From NCBI GenBank assembly GCA_011634665.1, contig WAEK01000015.1, forward strand, positions 542,501-606,500: a stretch of DNA of 64,000 nucleotides, written 5' to 3'. Shown here one piece after another: positions 34,433 to 46,898 of this stretch. The notes beneath the pieces are model-generated. The model was not told the origin of the DNA. It saw nothing but the letters and a program-made list of their open reading frames with translations, and made no database searches. Both the position numbers and the translations under genes were made by a program. This DNA is from Mortierella sp. BCC40632. Its lineage: Eukaryota > Mortierellomycota > Mortierellomycetes > Mortierellales > Mortierellaceae. The number at the start of each line of letters is the position of its first letter. The stretch's first letter is position 1.

Positions 34433-34950
34433 CCTAGTACGTAGCACATATGTTTGCTTGTATTGCAGTGCCACCTTGGTAAAAGGTTGGCCCGGACTTT
34501 GGAGCGCTTAACTGAGAGTCCCGTGGGGACTCACGCCACCGTCAATAGTTCTTCCGGGTGGGAAAGCTCTCCCGTTTTCTCAAGTTTACGCACACGGTGG
34601 GATCTACATTTCCCAAACAGCACTAGCTCGATCTTTTTTTTTTTTTTTTTTTTTTTTTTACTACTCAAAGTTTTCGCTAGAGCGGATGTTTCAGAGAACA
34701 AAATGTCTGCACGACAGTTTTGGAGAACCAGCATTTCATTCCTACTTCTCCGGCTAGTTCTCCGGCTAGTTCTCCGGTGTTCCGAAATTGTGACTATTCC
34801 CTCTCCATCTTTCACTTTTAGTAACCTCGTTCTGAGCTGTAGACAGCAACAGAGACACATTAGGACTGCCCATGATAGAACGTGATAGAACATCTACCAT
34901 AAAAGGAATAGGGCAATGCGGTTCTCCTGATTTAGAGTAGGATGGTCAGC

Positions 34951-37047
34951 AGAGTTTATGTTCATCGTAATCCACATAATAACTTAAAGTGCGTGCGCAC
35001 AAGGTTATGGGGGTGTCTACACTACAGTCTTGCTTCTTGTCTTTTGCTTCTCATACTCTACTATGATATCGACGACAGGTGTCGCACTTATGTGTGAGTC
35101 TGCATGTTGAAGCAAAGTCAGGGGTAATCAGAAGCTCGAAGAAAAAAAAAAAAAAAGTCTAGGCGTCAGCACGTTTGTGAGCTGCAAGTCATGTTAAAAG
35201 TTCAACCGTAACCAGACTATCAGTCCGAGACAGTGGGTGCTTTTCAGCCTCAATCTTCGTTCAAAGCTAGGACCAGACGAGAGTCCATGATCCTCTTCAG
35301 TCGCTAGCCCAGCACCGGCTTAAACCTTTGAAGTATGCTGGGGTATCTGTGCATTCCATGATTCATTAATGAACCTTCAAGATGCGGCGGATTACTACCG
35401 TCTTTGGATCAAGGAACCTCCACCAGGCACCGGTTGCTGATAGCCCTCGTATGGGAGTATCCCACCCCGACACTTGGCGTGGAGACCTTTTATAAGAATA
35501 CCGAGTAAGCATTGGGTGCCATACCCCTGGTAGGAAGCAGGCTGTTGACACCATCAGACGCGTGACCAAGGTGGCGTCTAAGCAGAAGCGGAACTAATAG
35601 CCGCGGATTGGATGAGCTGCCCAATCAACTTCTTTCAAGAATGTCTGCGCCAATGAATGGAATGTCCTTGCTCAGGGACAATTCCCAGTGAGGGCGGTGA
35701 AAGTGACGACGGTTGATGAGAGAGACTTTCTGCTGTCTCAGAGGAGAAGACACTCCAGATATTTGTTGTCAGTTTAAAGTCAGGGGCAGAATACCTGGGG
35801 TGATGACGATGGCGATGACAACGGAATCGCCGGATCATCAAGCAACTTGGCGGAACAACCACCCTTTGTCCCAGGCGAGGAGTTGATTCAAGCATATCAA
35901 AGCGGTAGTCAGTCGAAGCGTGGTCGCTCAGACCATCAAGCAATCAAAGATCGACGGCTCTTCAGGTTCCAGCCGCACCACCGGCAGTTATGCTACTCCA
36001 ATTCCCCCAGAACGTCAGTATCCATAATGCCTCCAGCTCCTTCAGCAGCCATGCTACTGTCAGTGCCACCACATTTCGGTGGTCCATCATTCACAGAGCA
36101 AACATTTTCCTACACAGGGCGCTACCACTTCAAGAAACAGCGCCCAGCCAATGGCACCAGGCCCGTCTCACAACTCGATCACATACTCAGGTTTCTTCTC
36201 AGTACAATCAGTGACCACAATAGCAGCGTCTGGCGGTTGTAGTGTTAGCATTGGAGTATGTAGAGGTAGTGGCGCAACCCCGACTTCCAGCACATGTCAC
36301 CAGACACGTAAGCGTCCTCTGGCAAGAGGGCACCGCCAATCACCACATGAGTGTGTACTGCATTCATGGAGCATCTATCCAGCGGGCCCTCTTAGTGCCT
36401 CCCTCCCCCTGCTCTCGCTCTTGCTCGAGGACGAGGACAAGGGTTAATTAGAAAGATTCATCTTCCACTGGCTCGTCTTCTACCTCGCCAATCGCCCATC
36501 TCTCTGATCGCCTTACCCGAGGAAGTGACCTCAATAGCAATCTTTTCAGCCTTAAGGCCGGTGATAGTACGCTCTTCCAGCGACTCTTAGGCCACACAAA
36601 CAAGGGAAACTAATAGTACGGGATTCACGTAGTGCCAACACTTTAAGTAGATGAGTTTATAGCGTTCAAGTAATGCAATAGATAGTGGCGCGTTGCCGCC
36701 ATTCTGCAGTAGTAGAAATCGTCACTCAGAGAGCTATGACAAAAGCTACGGGCTACAGGGCGAGGCAGGAACGGATATAGACCAGATCACAATGAAAGGT
36801 CTATAATGGCCAAGGCAGGTTGACAATGGATGGCTATGCTCAAATGACCCGAAGGACTGGATCGGGAGCTTCCGCAAGAGACACAGTGTCATGCCAGCAT
36901 GGCATGGTGGATGGCGTATAACGCGACGGAGGGAGAGAGAGACAGAGTGTGACTGTGAACAGATCACTCTGTTCCAGCATTCTCATTCAAAAGATTTCAG
37001 AGACGGCATCACGAGCCTTGTCATGCACGATCATCAGGACCTAATCC
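34951..37047. other. Intergenic with possible decayed coding sequence
   Basis: No intact gene. Between about 35360 and 36430 the plus strand shows protein-like stretches that jump between frames and meet stops (for example DAADYYRLWIKEPPPGTGC near 35370, and a serine/threonine-rich stretch with GSYATPIPPERQYP near 35985). This fits a decayed gene, but I cannot name it. The last few hundred bases are the promoter of the TPX2-domain gene. Confidence 0.45.
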
Positions 37048-40000
37048 ATGGATCAGTCAGCAGCGTCGCCTCCACAGAGTCAGCTCTTCTCGCCAAGTCT
37101 GAAAAAGTCTTACCGCGAGAACCGTGACAAGGCTTCGCCTAGGAAATCTCTGACTCCATCTCGGCGGCTTTACCTGCGTCAGTCTTTCCCAACTCTTAGT
37201 CCTTCCCTGTCAACCAGAACTGATGACCCTAGCGCTACCTCTAATGGCAAGGCAGTTCATGCAACATCATCCCCACGTATCGACCCAGATTCATCCTATC
37301 AGCTTCGCCAACAGCAACTCCAGGATCTTCTCGCGACCGAGCAGTCTTCAATCCTCCATGGTTCTGAAGAGCGTATGACCAAGTCTCCTAGGCAGTCGTT
37401 TTCTATGCCCAGCGGTCCGCATACAATTGATGTTAGCTTTTTTCAAGATCAGGATGATCCCTCAGCCGTACCTTTGCCTACATCTCCGTCATTACGCGCG
37501 AGTTCGGTTCATCGTCAGCTTGCGCATGACCTCACGGAGAACATCAATCAGCTAATTGCGAGCAATAGGAGTCTTTCCTCATCTACTCTCAGGCAATCTT
37601 CGGCTTCTGCATCTTCTGGAAGAGCAACTTCGACAACAGAGGATAGAGGTTTATTTCAAAGAGAGGACACAGGAAGACCAGTTCTCCAGGAAATATCAGT
37701 TTCAAACGACCGATCGTCTACTAGACCAGCCATGGGTCCTCCATCGCTACCTTTTCGGTCATCGGTGTCCGCTGCTTCCAAGGCTGCTTCAAGATCAGGA
37801 ATGAAAAAAGAAAGATCGTCAGCGGTGCACTCTACCATGCTATCCGCAGCTGCACCGAAACCAGTACCGCCTCCACTCCGAACAACAGAGACAGAGTATG
37901 ATGTTTCGCCAGGAAGATCGACGCGATTGATGAGTTCACCCCCGCCAAGTCTTTATTCAGGAACTCCATCTAGACGATCCCAGCAATCGCATCGCCGGCC
38001 ATTCTTCCAGGGACCCTCCTCACCACATACTCTACAGCCAGAGGAAGAGTCCCCTGCATACCGCAATAGTACCGAAAAAAAGGAAGCCGAGCGGCGTGTA
38101 CAGGATTTCCTTAGAAGAACTCGTCATATAGCACCAAAAGTCGCCTCCTCTGTCAGTCTCAGAGATATCAAAAACAGAAACAATACTCGAGTAGATTCCA
38201 GGGACGATGAGGAAAGCGTATCTAGTGTCCAAACGGATTCACTTATTAACCTTGAGTTTTATGATGAGGATGACCCGGAAAGTGCCATAGAATTGGAAGC
38301 GGAGCAGCCACGGAATCGACATCACGAGGCTGAAGAGTACCGTGAATTGGAGGAGCTCCCAGATCATTCAAGGAGAATCTCTACACCTCGTGTTAATATA
38401 TTCACAGGCGCACGGATCCGTGAATACCCGAATAATGGGCGCCCAAAGATCCCAAGCGATCTACGACAATCGGCAGTTGAAGCAGAAGCCGAGGTGGTGG
38501 GAGAAGGAATCGAATTCCAGGATGAGGAAGTATCATTCAAGAGAAATGACATTACTTCATCTGACCAAAGCACGCTTATCGAACAGGCCTCCTCTCCAAG
38601 CGCACGGTATCATCAGGGTATGCAACAATTTTATCAAAACCCTGGCTTACGGTCTAGCCCTCGATACCAGCAGAGTCCTCGCTTAAGCCATCCTGAGAAG
38701 CAGGAACAAAATCCACATAGACCGCCATCGCCACGCCAACCTCAAGGCCCGAGTGATCATTTCCAGAGTCCTCATCGGAATCGCCAAGAGCGACCTCAGC
38801 CTCTGAATCAAGAGGATCACCCACAGTATGAAGAGCTCCGGGGCTATGAAAATCCATCTGACGCCGAAAACATCCCCCCTGATGAGCTTCAACAGCGTCC
38901 AAGACGACTAGCGACTAACAGCCAACGGTCTGCACCGACCACGCCAGCCGGTCTATTTCAAGAGCAGAACCTAATGCGTGAGCACATTACGCCGATTCAA
39001 AGAAGCCCTCGAGAAGCTCTAGCAACTACATTAACGCCTGCGGATCAAACAGCTACAGAGGCGCAGTCATCCCTCGTCGAAGTAGCAGAGACAACAACAG
39101 TGTTGACAGATCAACTAAGGGATGTCTACTCAAACTTGCAAGAGTTCTTCTCGCCCGAGACGGAAGCCAAGCGGAATGGGGCTCTATCTGTCCTTGGCTC
39201 CCACAAATCAAACAGAATTTCTCATGAAGAGATGCCATCGAGAGATCGTCGGCTGTCAGGATCCATTCCTCGACAACCTGTAAGCGGCAAAGGTTTTTCT
39301 ATTAGAACTCTTGTTTTGCCTGTAATGCCCATTGTTACTGACTCTTTCCAATTTTTTTTAAAATGGGTTGTTGTTGATTATAGGTGTTTGAACAGGATGA
39401 GGGCCGGACTGTGGAACAAGTATCTAGACGATCACCACCCTTCGTTCGACGGAAACCTGCGCCGCTGCGTCCTGCTGCGATGCCTCGACAGAAACAGAGT
39501 CACCAGACATTGCAGGAACACCAAGGGCAAGGATCGCGGTCCACAGGAACTAAACCACCTCCACATCATCCTGTTACTATTCGAGGGCTGATTTCGTCTG
39601 TCGACTCTGCTCGAAACCTTCAAAAGAGCACCAATACGAGGCCAGAGAGTATCACCGCCGCTCAACATGAGCCAAAGGTAACCACAAAAATAACTGTGGT
39701 TGGGGGTTCTGCTGCAGCTGCTGTGTCATTCGATCCACTTCTTACTATGCACCTCCCAATGGCTTTGTTCTAACTTACGCTATCCATTCACGGGCACACA
39801 TTGGTGACACAGTTTAGAGTACCTCTGACAGTTCCTGAGCCATTCAAGCTCGAGACCGAGCTTAGGGGAGAACGTCATCAGGAGCGATTTCATCTCAAAC
39901 TGGATAGATGGCGACGACTGGAGCGTGAGGGTCAATTCAAAGCGATGCCCTTGCCCACGTATCCGCCCCAGTTTGTGCCCAAAAAGTCTGACCGAGCTGT

Positions 40001-40962
40001 GACCAAGTCAGATCCTGTGATCTTGCATACGGATAAACGTGCTGAGGAGAGATTAGCGTTTGACCAGCGACGGCGCATTAATGAACAGCTTGCAGAAGAG
40101 CTCCGTGCCCAAAAGGCTCGCGAAGATGAGGTAGGGAAAGCATCGGCACACTCCTTCTCTCTCTCCTTCTCTCTTTTTCCCTTCCCAGATTGAATGACGA
40201 GGGATTAAAGGGAAAGGGAAAGGGAAGGAAGATAAAGAAAAGGCGCATTTCTTCCGACATCAGTTATTTTTTGTGGGCGCTTTTACACTTTCTATCCCTA
40301 ACCTCCCCTTTCTCTCGCCATGGTCGCCATCGCGTTTATTTTTTTTTTAGCTGCGGGAACAACAAGAAGTTCGAGAAATGCGGAAGAGGATGATACCCCA
40401 CCCCGAACCCATCCGATTCTACTCTCCTATCGAAATCCATCCCTCAACCAAAGCCTTGACCGTGCCCAAATCCCCTAAGCTCGGTGATAAACGACGAAGA
40501 CAAACAATGGAAGAGGATTCTAACCAGACCCATGTTATTGGAGGAGAACCTTCCCACAGAGGTCATCACCGAGTAAGGAATCTATCTGCTCAGCCAAGGG
40601 AACAACCCTCAGTGCAACGACGGCAACAACAACGATACTATGACCACGACCAAGAGTATGAACCATCCCAAGGACCCACTCGCGATTTACCAGAACAGCA
40701 AACATGGCAGCAGCAACAACAACAACAACAACAACAACAACAGCCGCAGCAGGTTCGAGAACAAGAATATGCTGGTGAAGCTGAGGAAGAGAATCAATAT
40801 GAAGTCTATGTTCAGAGAAGGATTTCAGAGGGTTCAAGTGGTAAACGTCGGAAACAAGAGCTTTTTTATCAGGATCCCAACCCAAGGACGCTGTTGACAG
40901 TCAATCCTGTGGTTGCTGGTCGAATGAGTCGAAAATCTTGGCTCGAAGCCAATGACATTTAA
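37048..40962 (+). CDS. TPX2-domain spindle assembly protein
   Basis: Four exons: 37048-39279, 39384-39677, 39813-40130 and 40351-40962, total 1151 aa. Exons 3-4 encode the TPX2 C-terminal domain: PFKLETELRGERHQERF, KAMPLPTYPPQFVPKKS, HTDKRAEERLAFDQRRR, then after the intron REMRKRMIPHPEPIRFYSP and HPSTKALTVPKSPKL. TPX2 proteins bind microtubules and, in animals and plants, activate Aurora kinase and nucleate spindle microtubules; the same role is inferred here. The first ~740 residues are serine/proline/arginine-rich and probably disordered, with many SP sites that could be CDK targets. A polyglutamine run (CAA repeats, about 40709-40742) lies in the C-terminal tail. Confidence 0.87.
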
Positions 40963-41208
40963 AAATATAATAATATAATAATATAAAAAAAATAAAAAAA
41001 AAAAAAAAAAAAAAGAACAGCGTCTTTTTTTCGCATTAAAAAGCCCCATTGATGATTGCTATGTCAATGGTTTACACATGGGAAAATTGTAAAGAATTGA
41101 TGGGAAATGCATTGGTAACTGCCACTTTACTTTTTTTTTTTTTTTTTTTTTTCACTAGATCTATTCTTTTTTTTTTCTTTTTCTTTTTTTTTTTTTTTTT
41201 ATGAATAT
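40963..41208. other. Convergent intergenic region
   Basis: Between the stops of the TPX2 and C2H2 genes. Dominated by A/T homopolymers (about 40985-41014, 41131-41152, 41168-41200). Confidence 0.6.
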
Positions 41209-44200
41209 TTAACAGATGAAAGGAACATCTGCCTGGTTGGTAGGAGAGACAGCAGCCAGGTCCGAACGACCTAGACCCATATTGACCGGTGGAAGGTTCG
41301 TGGAAAGGTTCGTCAACTGTGTACTATGACGACGGGGTGCACCCAGTTGTTGCTTGACCAAATAATCTGCTCCCGAGGGAGATCCACTCACACCATTGCC
41401 ACCATGACCTCCATTCGATCCATTTCCATTTCCTCCATTCCCTTCTCCTTGAAGTCCACTACCAACTCCATTGGCAATCGCTGCACCTGCACCAGAGGAT
41501 GAGACGGAAATATCACCCGCAGCAGGGAGAACCAAGGTGGTAAAGTAATCAATCTCGGCATTGTTGTTACCATTGCCCAAATGACCTCCTTCACATCCTG
41601 GACCGGTGTTGGCACCATGGCTGTTACCATGGCCGTTAGTACCGTGGCCTCCAGCTCCAGATAAGGGGCTACCCTGGTGACCCAACCCTTGGGATCTTGC
41701 CATAGCAGATTGATGGAAGGAACGGACCTGAGCTTGTTGAGCCAAGGAGAACGAGCCAAGACCCTGAGAGTTGGTCTGAGAGAAACTCAAGTTGGAACCA
41801 TAGAGAGGTTGAAGTGGATAGGAAGGAAATCCTGTCGATGGGTTGGTACCTTGGCTGGTTGGCTGTTGCTGCTGCTGTTGCTGTTGCTGAGGTGATGGTT
41901 GTTGTTGCATCGCCAAGGCAAAAGACGAGGGCAACCCTGTGAACATCTCATGGCTTGTAGCCTTGTGAACCATCTTGCGACCACCAATCACCAATGCCTT
42001 TCCACCACTGGTTGCAGCGACAAGGGAAGTACCACTATGGTCTGGGTGGTGGCTATTGTTGTAGCTGTTGTAGCTATTGTAGCTATTGTAGTTGCTATAG
42101 CCGTTGTAACCGCTGTAGCCGTTGTTGTTGCTGTTGTTGTTGTTGTTGCTATAGCTGTTGGTAGTGTTTTGGTTATTGGCAGGAGATGGAGATTGCAATG
42201 AAGAGTTGGCAGAGACAGGGGACTTGACATGACTCTCAGTCGAGGAGGTGACTGATGTGGCCGAACCTCCAACCATATCCTCTGATCCAACTCCCATATC
42301 AATCAATGTACCATCAGGGTTCATACCAAGTGGATGTTGGTGTTGAGGGATGTCAATCCGGATCCCAGCAGCTTTGGCAAGACCCTTTCGGTCCTTGGTC
42401 CCACCATTGCCACCATTGTTGCCATGAGATGGGTCATTGGTCATCTCTGGAAAGGGGTACTGACGGGATCCGCCAAAAGAATCGGTCCCATGGGGTTGTG
42501 AGGATGGATGACTTCCATGATTGTCCGAGTTCTGTCCAGTGGATGGATGCCAATCGATCCAACCCGAGAGCTCACGATCGCCATAGAGACCTCCTGCTGT
42601 CGAACCAGTGGTTGCACCAGTGGTTGCTGGAACACCATTGGCAGCCGTGTCTTTGACATCGTTAATGCCCAGATTGGAAACAATCGTATCCATTCCTTCC
42701 TGCTGAGTCGACGACGAATGTTGCTGACTCCTGGTCTGGTAAACACCCTGATAGATCTCCTGAAGACGTTGTTCCGTTTGGATGTAACCTCCATTGCTGC
42801 CATAGAGATGACCTGAATCTGAAGCATCAGATTCTTGTTCCTCGACGGCATCCTTGCCTGAGCTGGTGCTCAATCGACGGCTTCGACGCTTCTTCTTGGG
42901 TGGTTGAGCCAAGGATCCAGACTCTTCAGCACTGGTGGCCAATTCCAAAAGTGGGTTGGTCAAATCCATCGAATGAGGTCCAGTAGTGTTGAGGTTGCCG
43001 CCCTCTGTCTGCGAAGGATGGTGTTGCTGTTCTCGAGTGAAACCAGAGTCCTTGGTTTCCGAAAGAGAAGAATCCACCGTGGTCAATGACGTGCCTGTCG
43101 CTTCTGAGGTAGAGTTAGGACCATCCCCGGCGGCATTGGTCGAGTTGGCTGAGGTGCCTGACTGATTCTTTGAAAGTCCACTTGTCATGGCCTGTCGAGA
43201 TCGTCGTCGGCGAGGTCCACTCTGAGTCCTCAACAGTTCAATAAACTTACGGTCTCCCTCTTTGAGAGTGTCATCTGGATGCACGACCATTCCTGCTGCT
43301 ACCGAACCGTTGGCTCCGTCGTACAAGGGAAGTGGCTGTCCATTGGGGCCATAGGCTGGGATCTGATGGGGTCCACCGACCAAGGAGGAAGTACCACTGT
43401 TGGCTCCAAAGGCAATGTAAGAAGATCCGTATCCTGCCATACCTGAATTCCCACCAGCAGCTGCGGCGGCCGCGGCGGCATTCAGACTATTCCATTCAGC
43501 TTTTCGACTATGACGAAGAAGGAGCATGCTTTTTCGCTTCTCGATCTCGGCCTGAATCCATGCTTCCTTTTCATCGGAATCCTCGATACCAAACTTGTCC
43601 TTGGCGATCCTGTAGACTCGGCAGCGCATATCATTGAAACGGTCTAAATAGGTTAAGACAAACTCAAAGTCGGTCAATCTCCAAATCACGAGTGGGAAAG
43701 TGTGTGTTTGAAAGTGAGGTGGGAGGAGAAGGGGGAGATCGTGATGGAGGAAAAAATTTTAGGACATACTCTTCTCACGGTTGGCATCTCTCCAGCGTCT
43801 CATGCGAAGTGTTGTCTCCTCACGACTGGCCTGTTTCTTTTCATGACCTTGCCATCGTTTCTGGTCCCGTCGGCGCTCATATGGCGTACTATAGAGGAGA
43901 AAAAAAAAAAGGCCAAGTCAATACCAGGAGAACACTTTTGTGTCCAAAAATCAAAAAAAAAAAAAAAAACCGGGAAAATATTTTTTTTCTGCATCACTGC
44001 ATGCATGCATCCAATTTTTTTTTTTTTTTTTTTTTTTTGCTCAGAACAACATAAACAATTCTTACTTGTGGATGTTGATGTTCTCCAGATGCCGCTTCAG
44101 ATTCGACTTGGTCGTAAACACTATATTCCATAGGGAGAATAACAAAGAGCGGGAATTTTCGCATGAATATCAAGGGTCACGGACGTGTTGTGTACTCTCG

Positions 44201-46492
44201 CGCAATAGCGCATGTACATCATCATCGGGCAAAGGAAAACCAGAAGAGTAGACGAGAGGAAAAAAAAAAAAAAAAAAGATAGAGGAATAGCAAGGATAAA
44301 GTCTAGGCGAGATGGGTATCACAGGCATCTCCCGTGTATGTGTGAATGTGTGTGTGCGTGTTTTTTTTTCTTGCAGGTCAGGAGAAGGCAGGGAGGACGG
44401 GGAAAGGGGAACAGGTGGGGGAAAGGAGAAAAACAGAGAATCAAGCATTGTGTCTCCCCTCTTCATGCAATGTTACTAAGGCCCGCATCGCCACCCTTTG
44501 AGCGCATTATTGTGTACCAAACACCACTCTTGTGTTCGCAGACACAAAAAGAGAGTGCGGCATACATGCGCGTGTTGTTTGTGTGTACAACGGGGGACAA
44601 GACTGACAGGGGTTCAAGGGGGAAGGTGGAGTGAGTGAAGAGAGTAGGAGCGATGGTAGAGAGGGTAAAGAGATAGAAGGAGATGTAAAGGAGTCGTATG
44701 GCTTACCTTTCTCACATTGTCCGCATGGGAACAACACTTTACGACCATTGTCACTCAGGATGGTCCTTGTGTCATCACCGCCCTTGGTCCCGGTTGTGGT
44801 CGTCATGGCTGTTCCTGCGGAGGCTGTACCTGCAGAACCATCGTCACTGTGCCCTCCATTAGCACCTCCAATCATTGCTCCACCAGCTGCCACCGCCGCT
44901 GTTCCAGACGTCGTCGAAAACTGAGCACGCTCACCCAAGGCAGTCGAGTCAGGAATCCCTCGGGCCATCCCCCCAACAATGCCCAATCCCATGCCTTCGC
45001 TCGCGCCTATCGACGACGACGAAGATGATGATTGCTCGTACGGCTGCTGTTGACCAGGCTGTGCGGGATACGACGTGGCCTGTGTGTGGTGAGCGTTAGC
45101 ACTCCCGTGATAGCTCTGATGTTGGTCACTGTACTCGAAAGGTCGTGTGCTTCCTGCACCCGTTCCATTGCCATTTCCTCCGACGGACGCATTCATGGCG
45201 GTGGTTGGATACGACAGTTCGAGCTGTTGCAACAGCCGCGCGGGGTCCTGATCGTAATAGGACGACGGAGCTAACGTGAAGGGCGACGTGACCGACGACT
45301 CTTGTTTGACACTCCGCGGACTATAGTTGTACGACGGCGTAGACGTGACATGGTTGTACTGCGAATTGGAGGAGGAATACAATAGATCAAAGTGTGATGG
45401 AGGCGTAGACCCATAGACAGGCGAAGCTGTAGCATTGGCGGCAGCGGCAGCGGCAGCGGCAGCCGTAGCAGTACCAATGGGCGACAAGCTGTCATAAGCA
45501 GGGATCTGCGCCTGGGGTAGAGGGCTTGAGAACTGACCCTGGTTGTATTGGTACGACGACGAAACCTGCGTCTGATGCTGTTGAGGGTAATGAAGTCCAC
45601 TCGATTGGGGTGAAGAACTGTAGGACTGGTAGGGCGAGGTAGTGCCCGAAAGAGGCTGCTGTGCAGTGTTTTGTGAGTGGTGCTGCTGGACACTGAGTTG
45701 CATCATTGCGGGTGTGAGTCGACTGACGCCAACGGTTGAAGAGCTAGCGTTACTGTCGACACTACAAGTACTCAAGCATCGACTCCGGCTACTGCCCGAG
45801 GTGGGGGCTTCAGGTGTGTTCATCAAATGAGACCACCGTTGCTGGCCTCCGAAATTACCGTTGTTGTTCGTTCCAAAGGCGAGGTTGCCAGTAATCGACG
45901 GACTGTTGTAAGTGGAGGGCGGTGAAAAGGCCATATTGGCACTAATACCACTGCTGCCTTGCTGGAAAGAACTCTTCCTTGTCCGGCTTCGGAAACTGTA
46001 ACTGCTTCTGTTATTACTGTTCCCCTGTGGAGTGGATGGGCCGTTACCAAAGTTCATGGCCAACGGGGAGCTGATCAGCGGGAGTGAGGACGGTTGTGCC
46101 TGGGGTTGTACGCTTGCGGATCCAAGATAGTTGTTGGTGTAATTGATGCTGTAACCGCTGCTGCCGTTGTTGTTGTTATTGTTGTATGGATGGTGTGCGG
46201 TGTGGTCGTAAGAATAGCTGGCTGCGGCCGCAGCAGAGTATTGTGTGCTGGACAGGGAGGCGGTAGAAGACGTTGGCGAGGACGGGGCGTGAGATGAAGT
46301 TGACGGATCGACATGGTAGGCGTTCTCCGCCGCTATTGTAGAAGTCGCATTCGAGTGGACAGAGGACAGAGCGCCTGCGACGGACGCTGTGGCTGTAAAG
46401 ACGCATTGTTCGGCGCCCTTTTCAATGTCGTGGTCATGCTGAAGGAGCGGGGAAGGAGAATTCCGCCGATTGGAGGAAAGGGAAAGATGCAT
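41209..46492 (-). CDS. Large C2H2 zinc-finger protein with low-complexity arms
   Basis: Four exons on the minus strand: 46492-44707, 44120-44066, 43888-43779 and 43643-41209, total about 1461 aa. The long first exon (595 aa) is serine/glutamine/asparagine-rich, like activation domains. The zinc finger spans the exon 1-2 junction: CGQCEKVFTTKSNLKRH, then LENINIH, a C-x2-C-x12-H-x6-H arrangement; the last spacing is longer than the usual 3-5. Right after it comes a basic segment (ERRRDQKRWQGHEKKQASRE) and RMRRWRDANHRFNDMR, then a charged helix region (DSDEKEAWIQAEIEKRKS). The remaining ~750 residues are low complexity with an alanine run, polyQ, a KKKRRSRR nuclear-localisation-like motif and an asparagine/tyrosine-rich patch. 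Probably a nuclear DNA-binding regulator; targets unknown. Exons 2 and 3 are short and absent from long-ORF views. Confidence 0.78.
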
Positions 46493-46819
46493 TGTGGGCT
46501 TGACTCTAGTTCTTTTTTGACCTTTTTTTTTCTTTCTTTTTCTTTTCCAAAAAGTGTCCTAAGTGGCCCTGTTACTGCGGTTGCAAGAGAGTGGGACTCT
46601 GGAGAGGTGATGATAGTGACTTGGGGAGTCGATGGGCGGAAGTAGATGAGAGAAGAGGCGTTACTGCTCTGCTGCAAGGTGGAGGTTGTTATGGTGATGC
46701 GCTCAGCTGGAGACGTATGTGGAGGCTTTGTGAAGGAGAGCTGGAAGCGAGGAGAAATGAAGGGGGTCCGACGGTGGAGTCAACGTTGGATCTTTTCAAA
46801 TGTGTCTTTGGGATGTGTA

Positions 46820-46825
<6 letters not shown>

Positions 46826-46894
<69 letters not shown>
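46826..46894. repeat. GA dinucleotide microsatellite
   Basis: Near-perfect GA run of about 34 units, 330 bp upstream of the zinc-finger gene start. Confidence 0.95.

Positions 46895-46898
<4 letters not shown>

Larger units (their letters stand above)
33090..34950 (+). repeat. Diverged segmental duplication (partner 12590-14790)
   Basis: Partner of the segment around secreted-protein paralogue 1, same orientation. Contains paralogue 2, its promoter, T-runs at 34404-34432 and 34634-34659, and a short 12 bp tandem CTCCGGCTAGTT (about 34748-34780) not obvious in the partner. Confidence 0.75.

Noticed and set aside
44507..44706. C-terminal extension of the zinc-finger first exon (reads into proline-rich sequence)
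   Set aside because: A GTAAGC donor at 44706 joins cleanly to the second half of the zinc finger; the extension is intron read-through.
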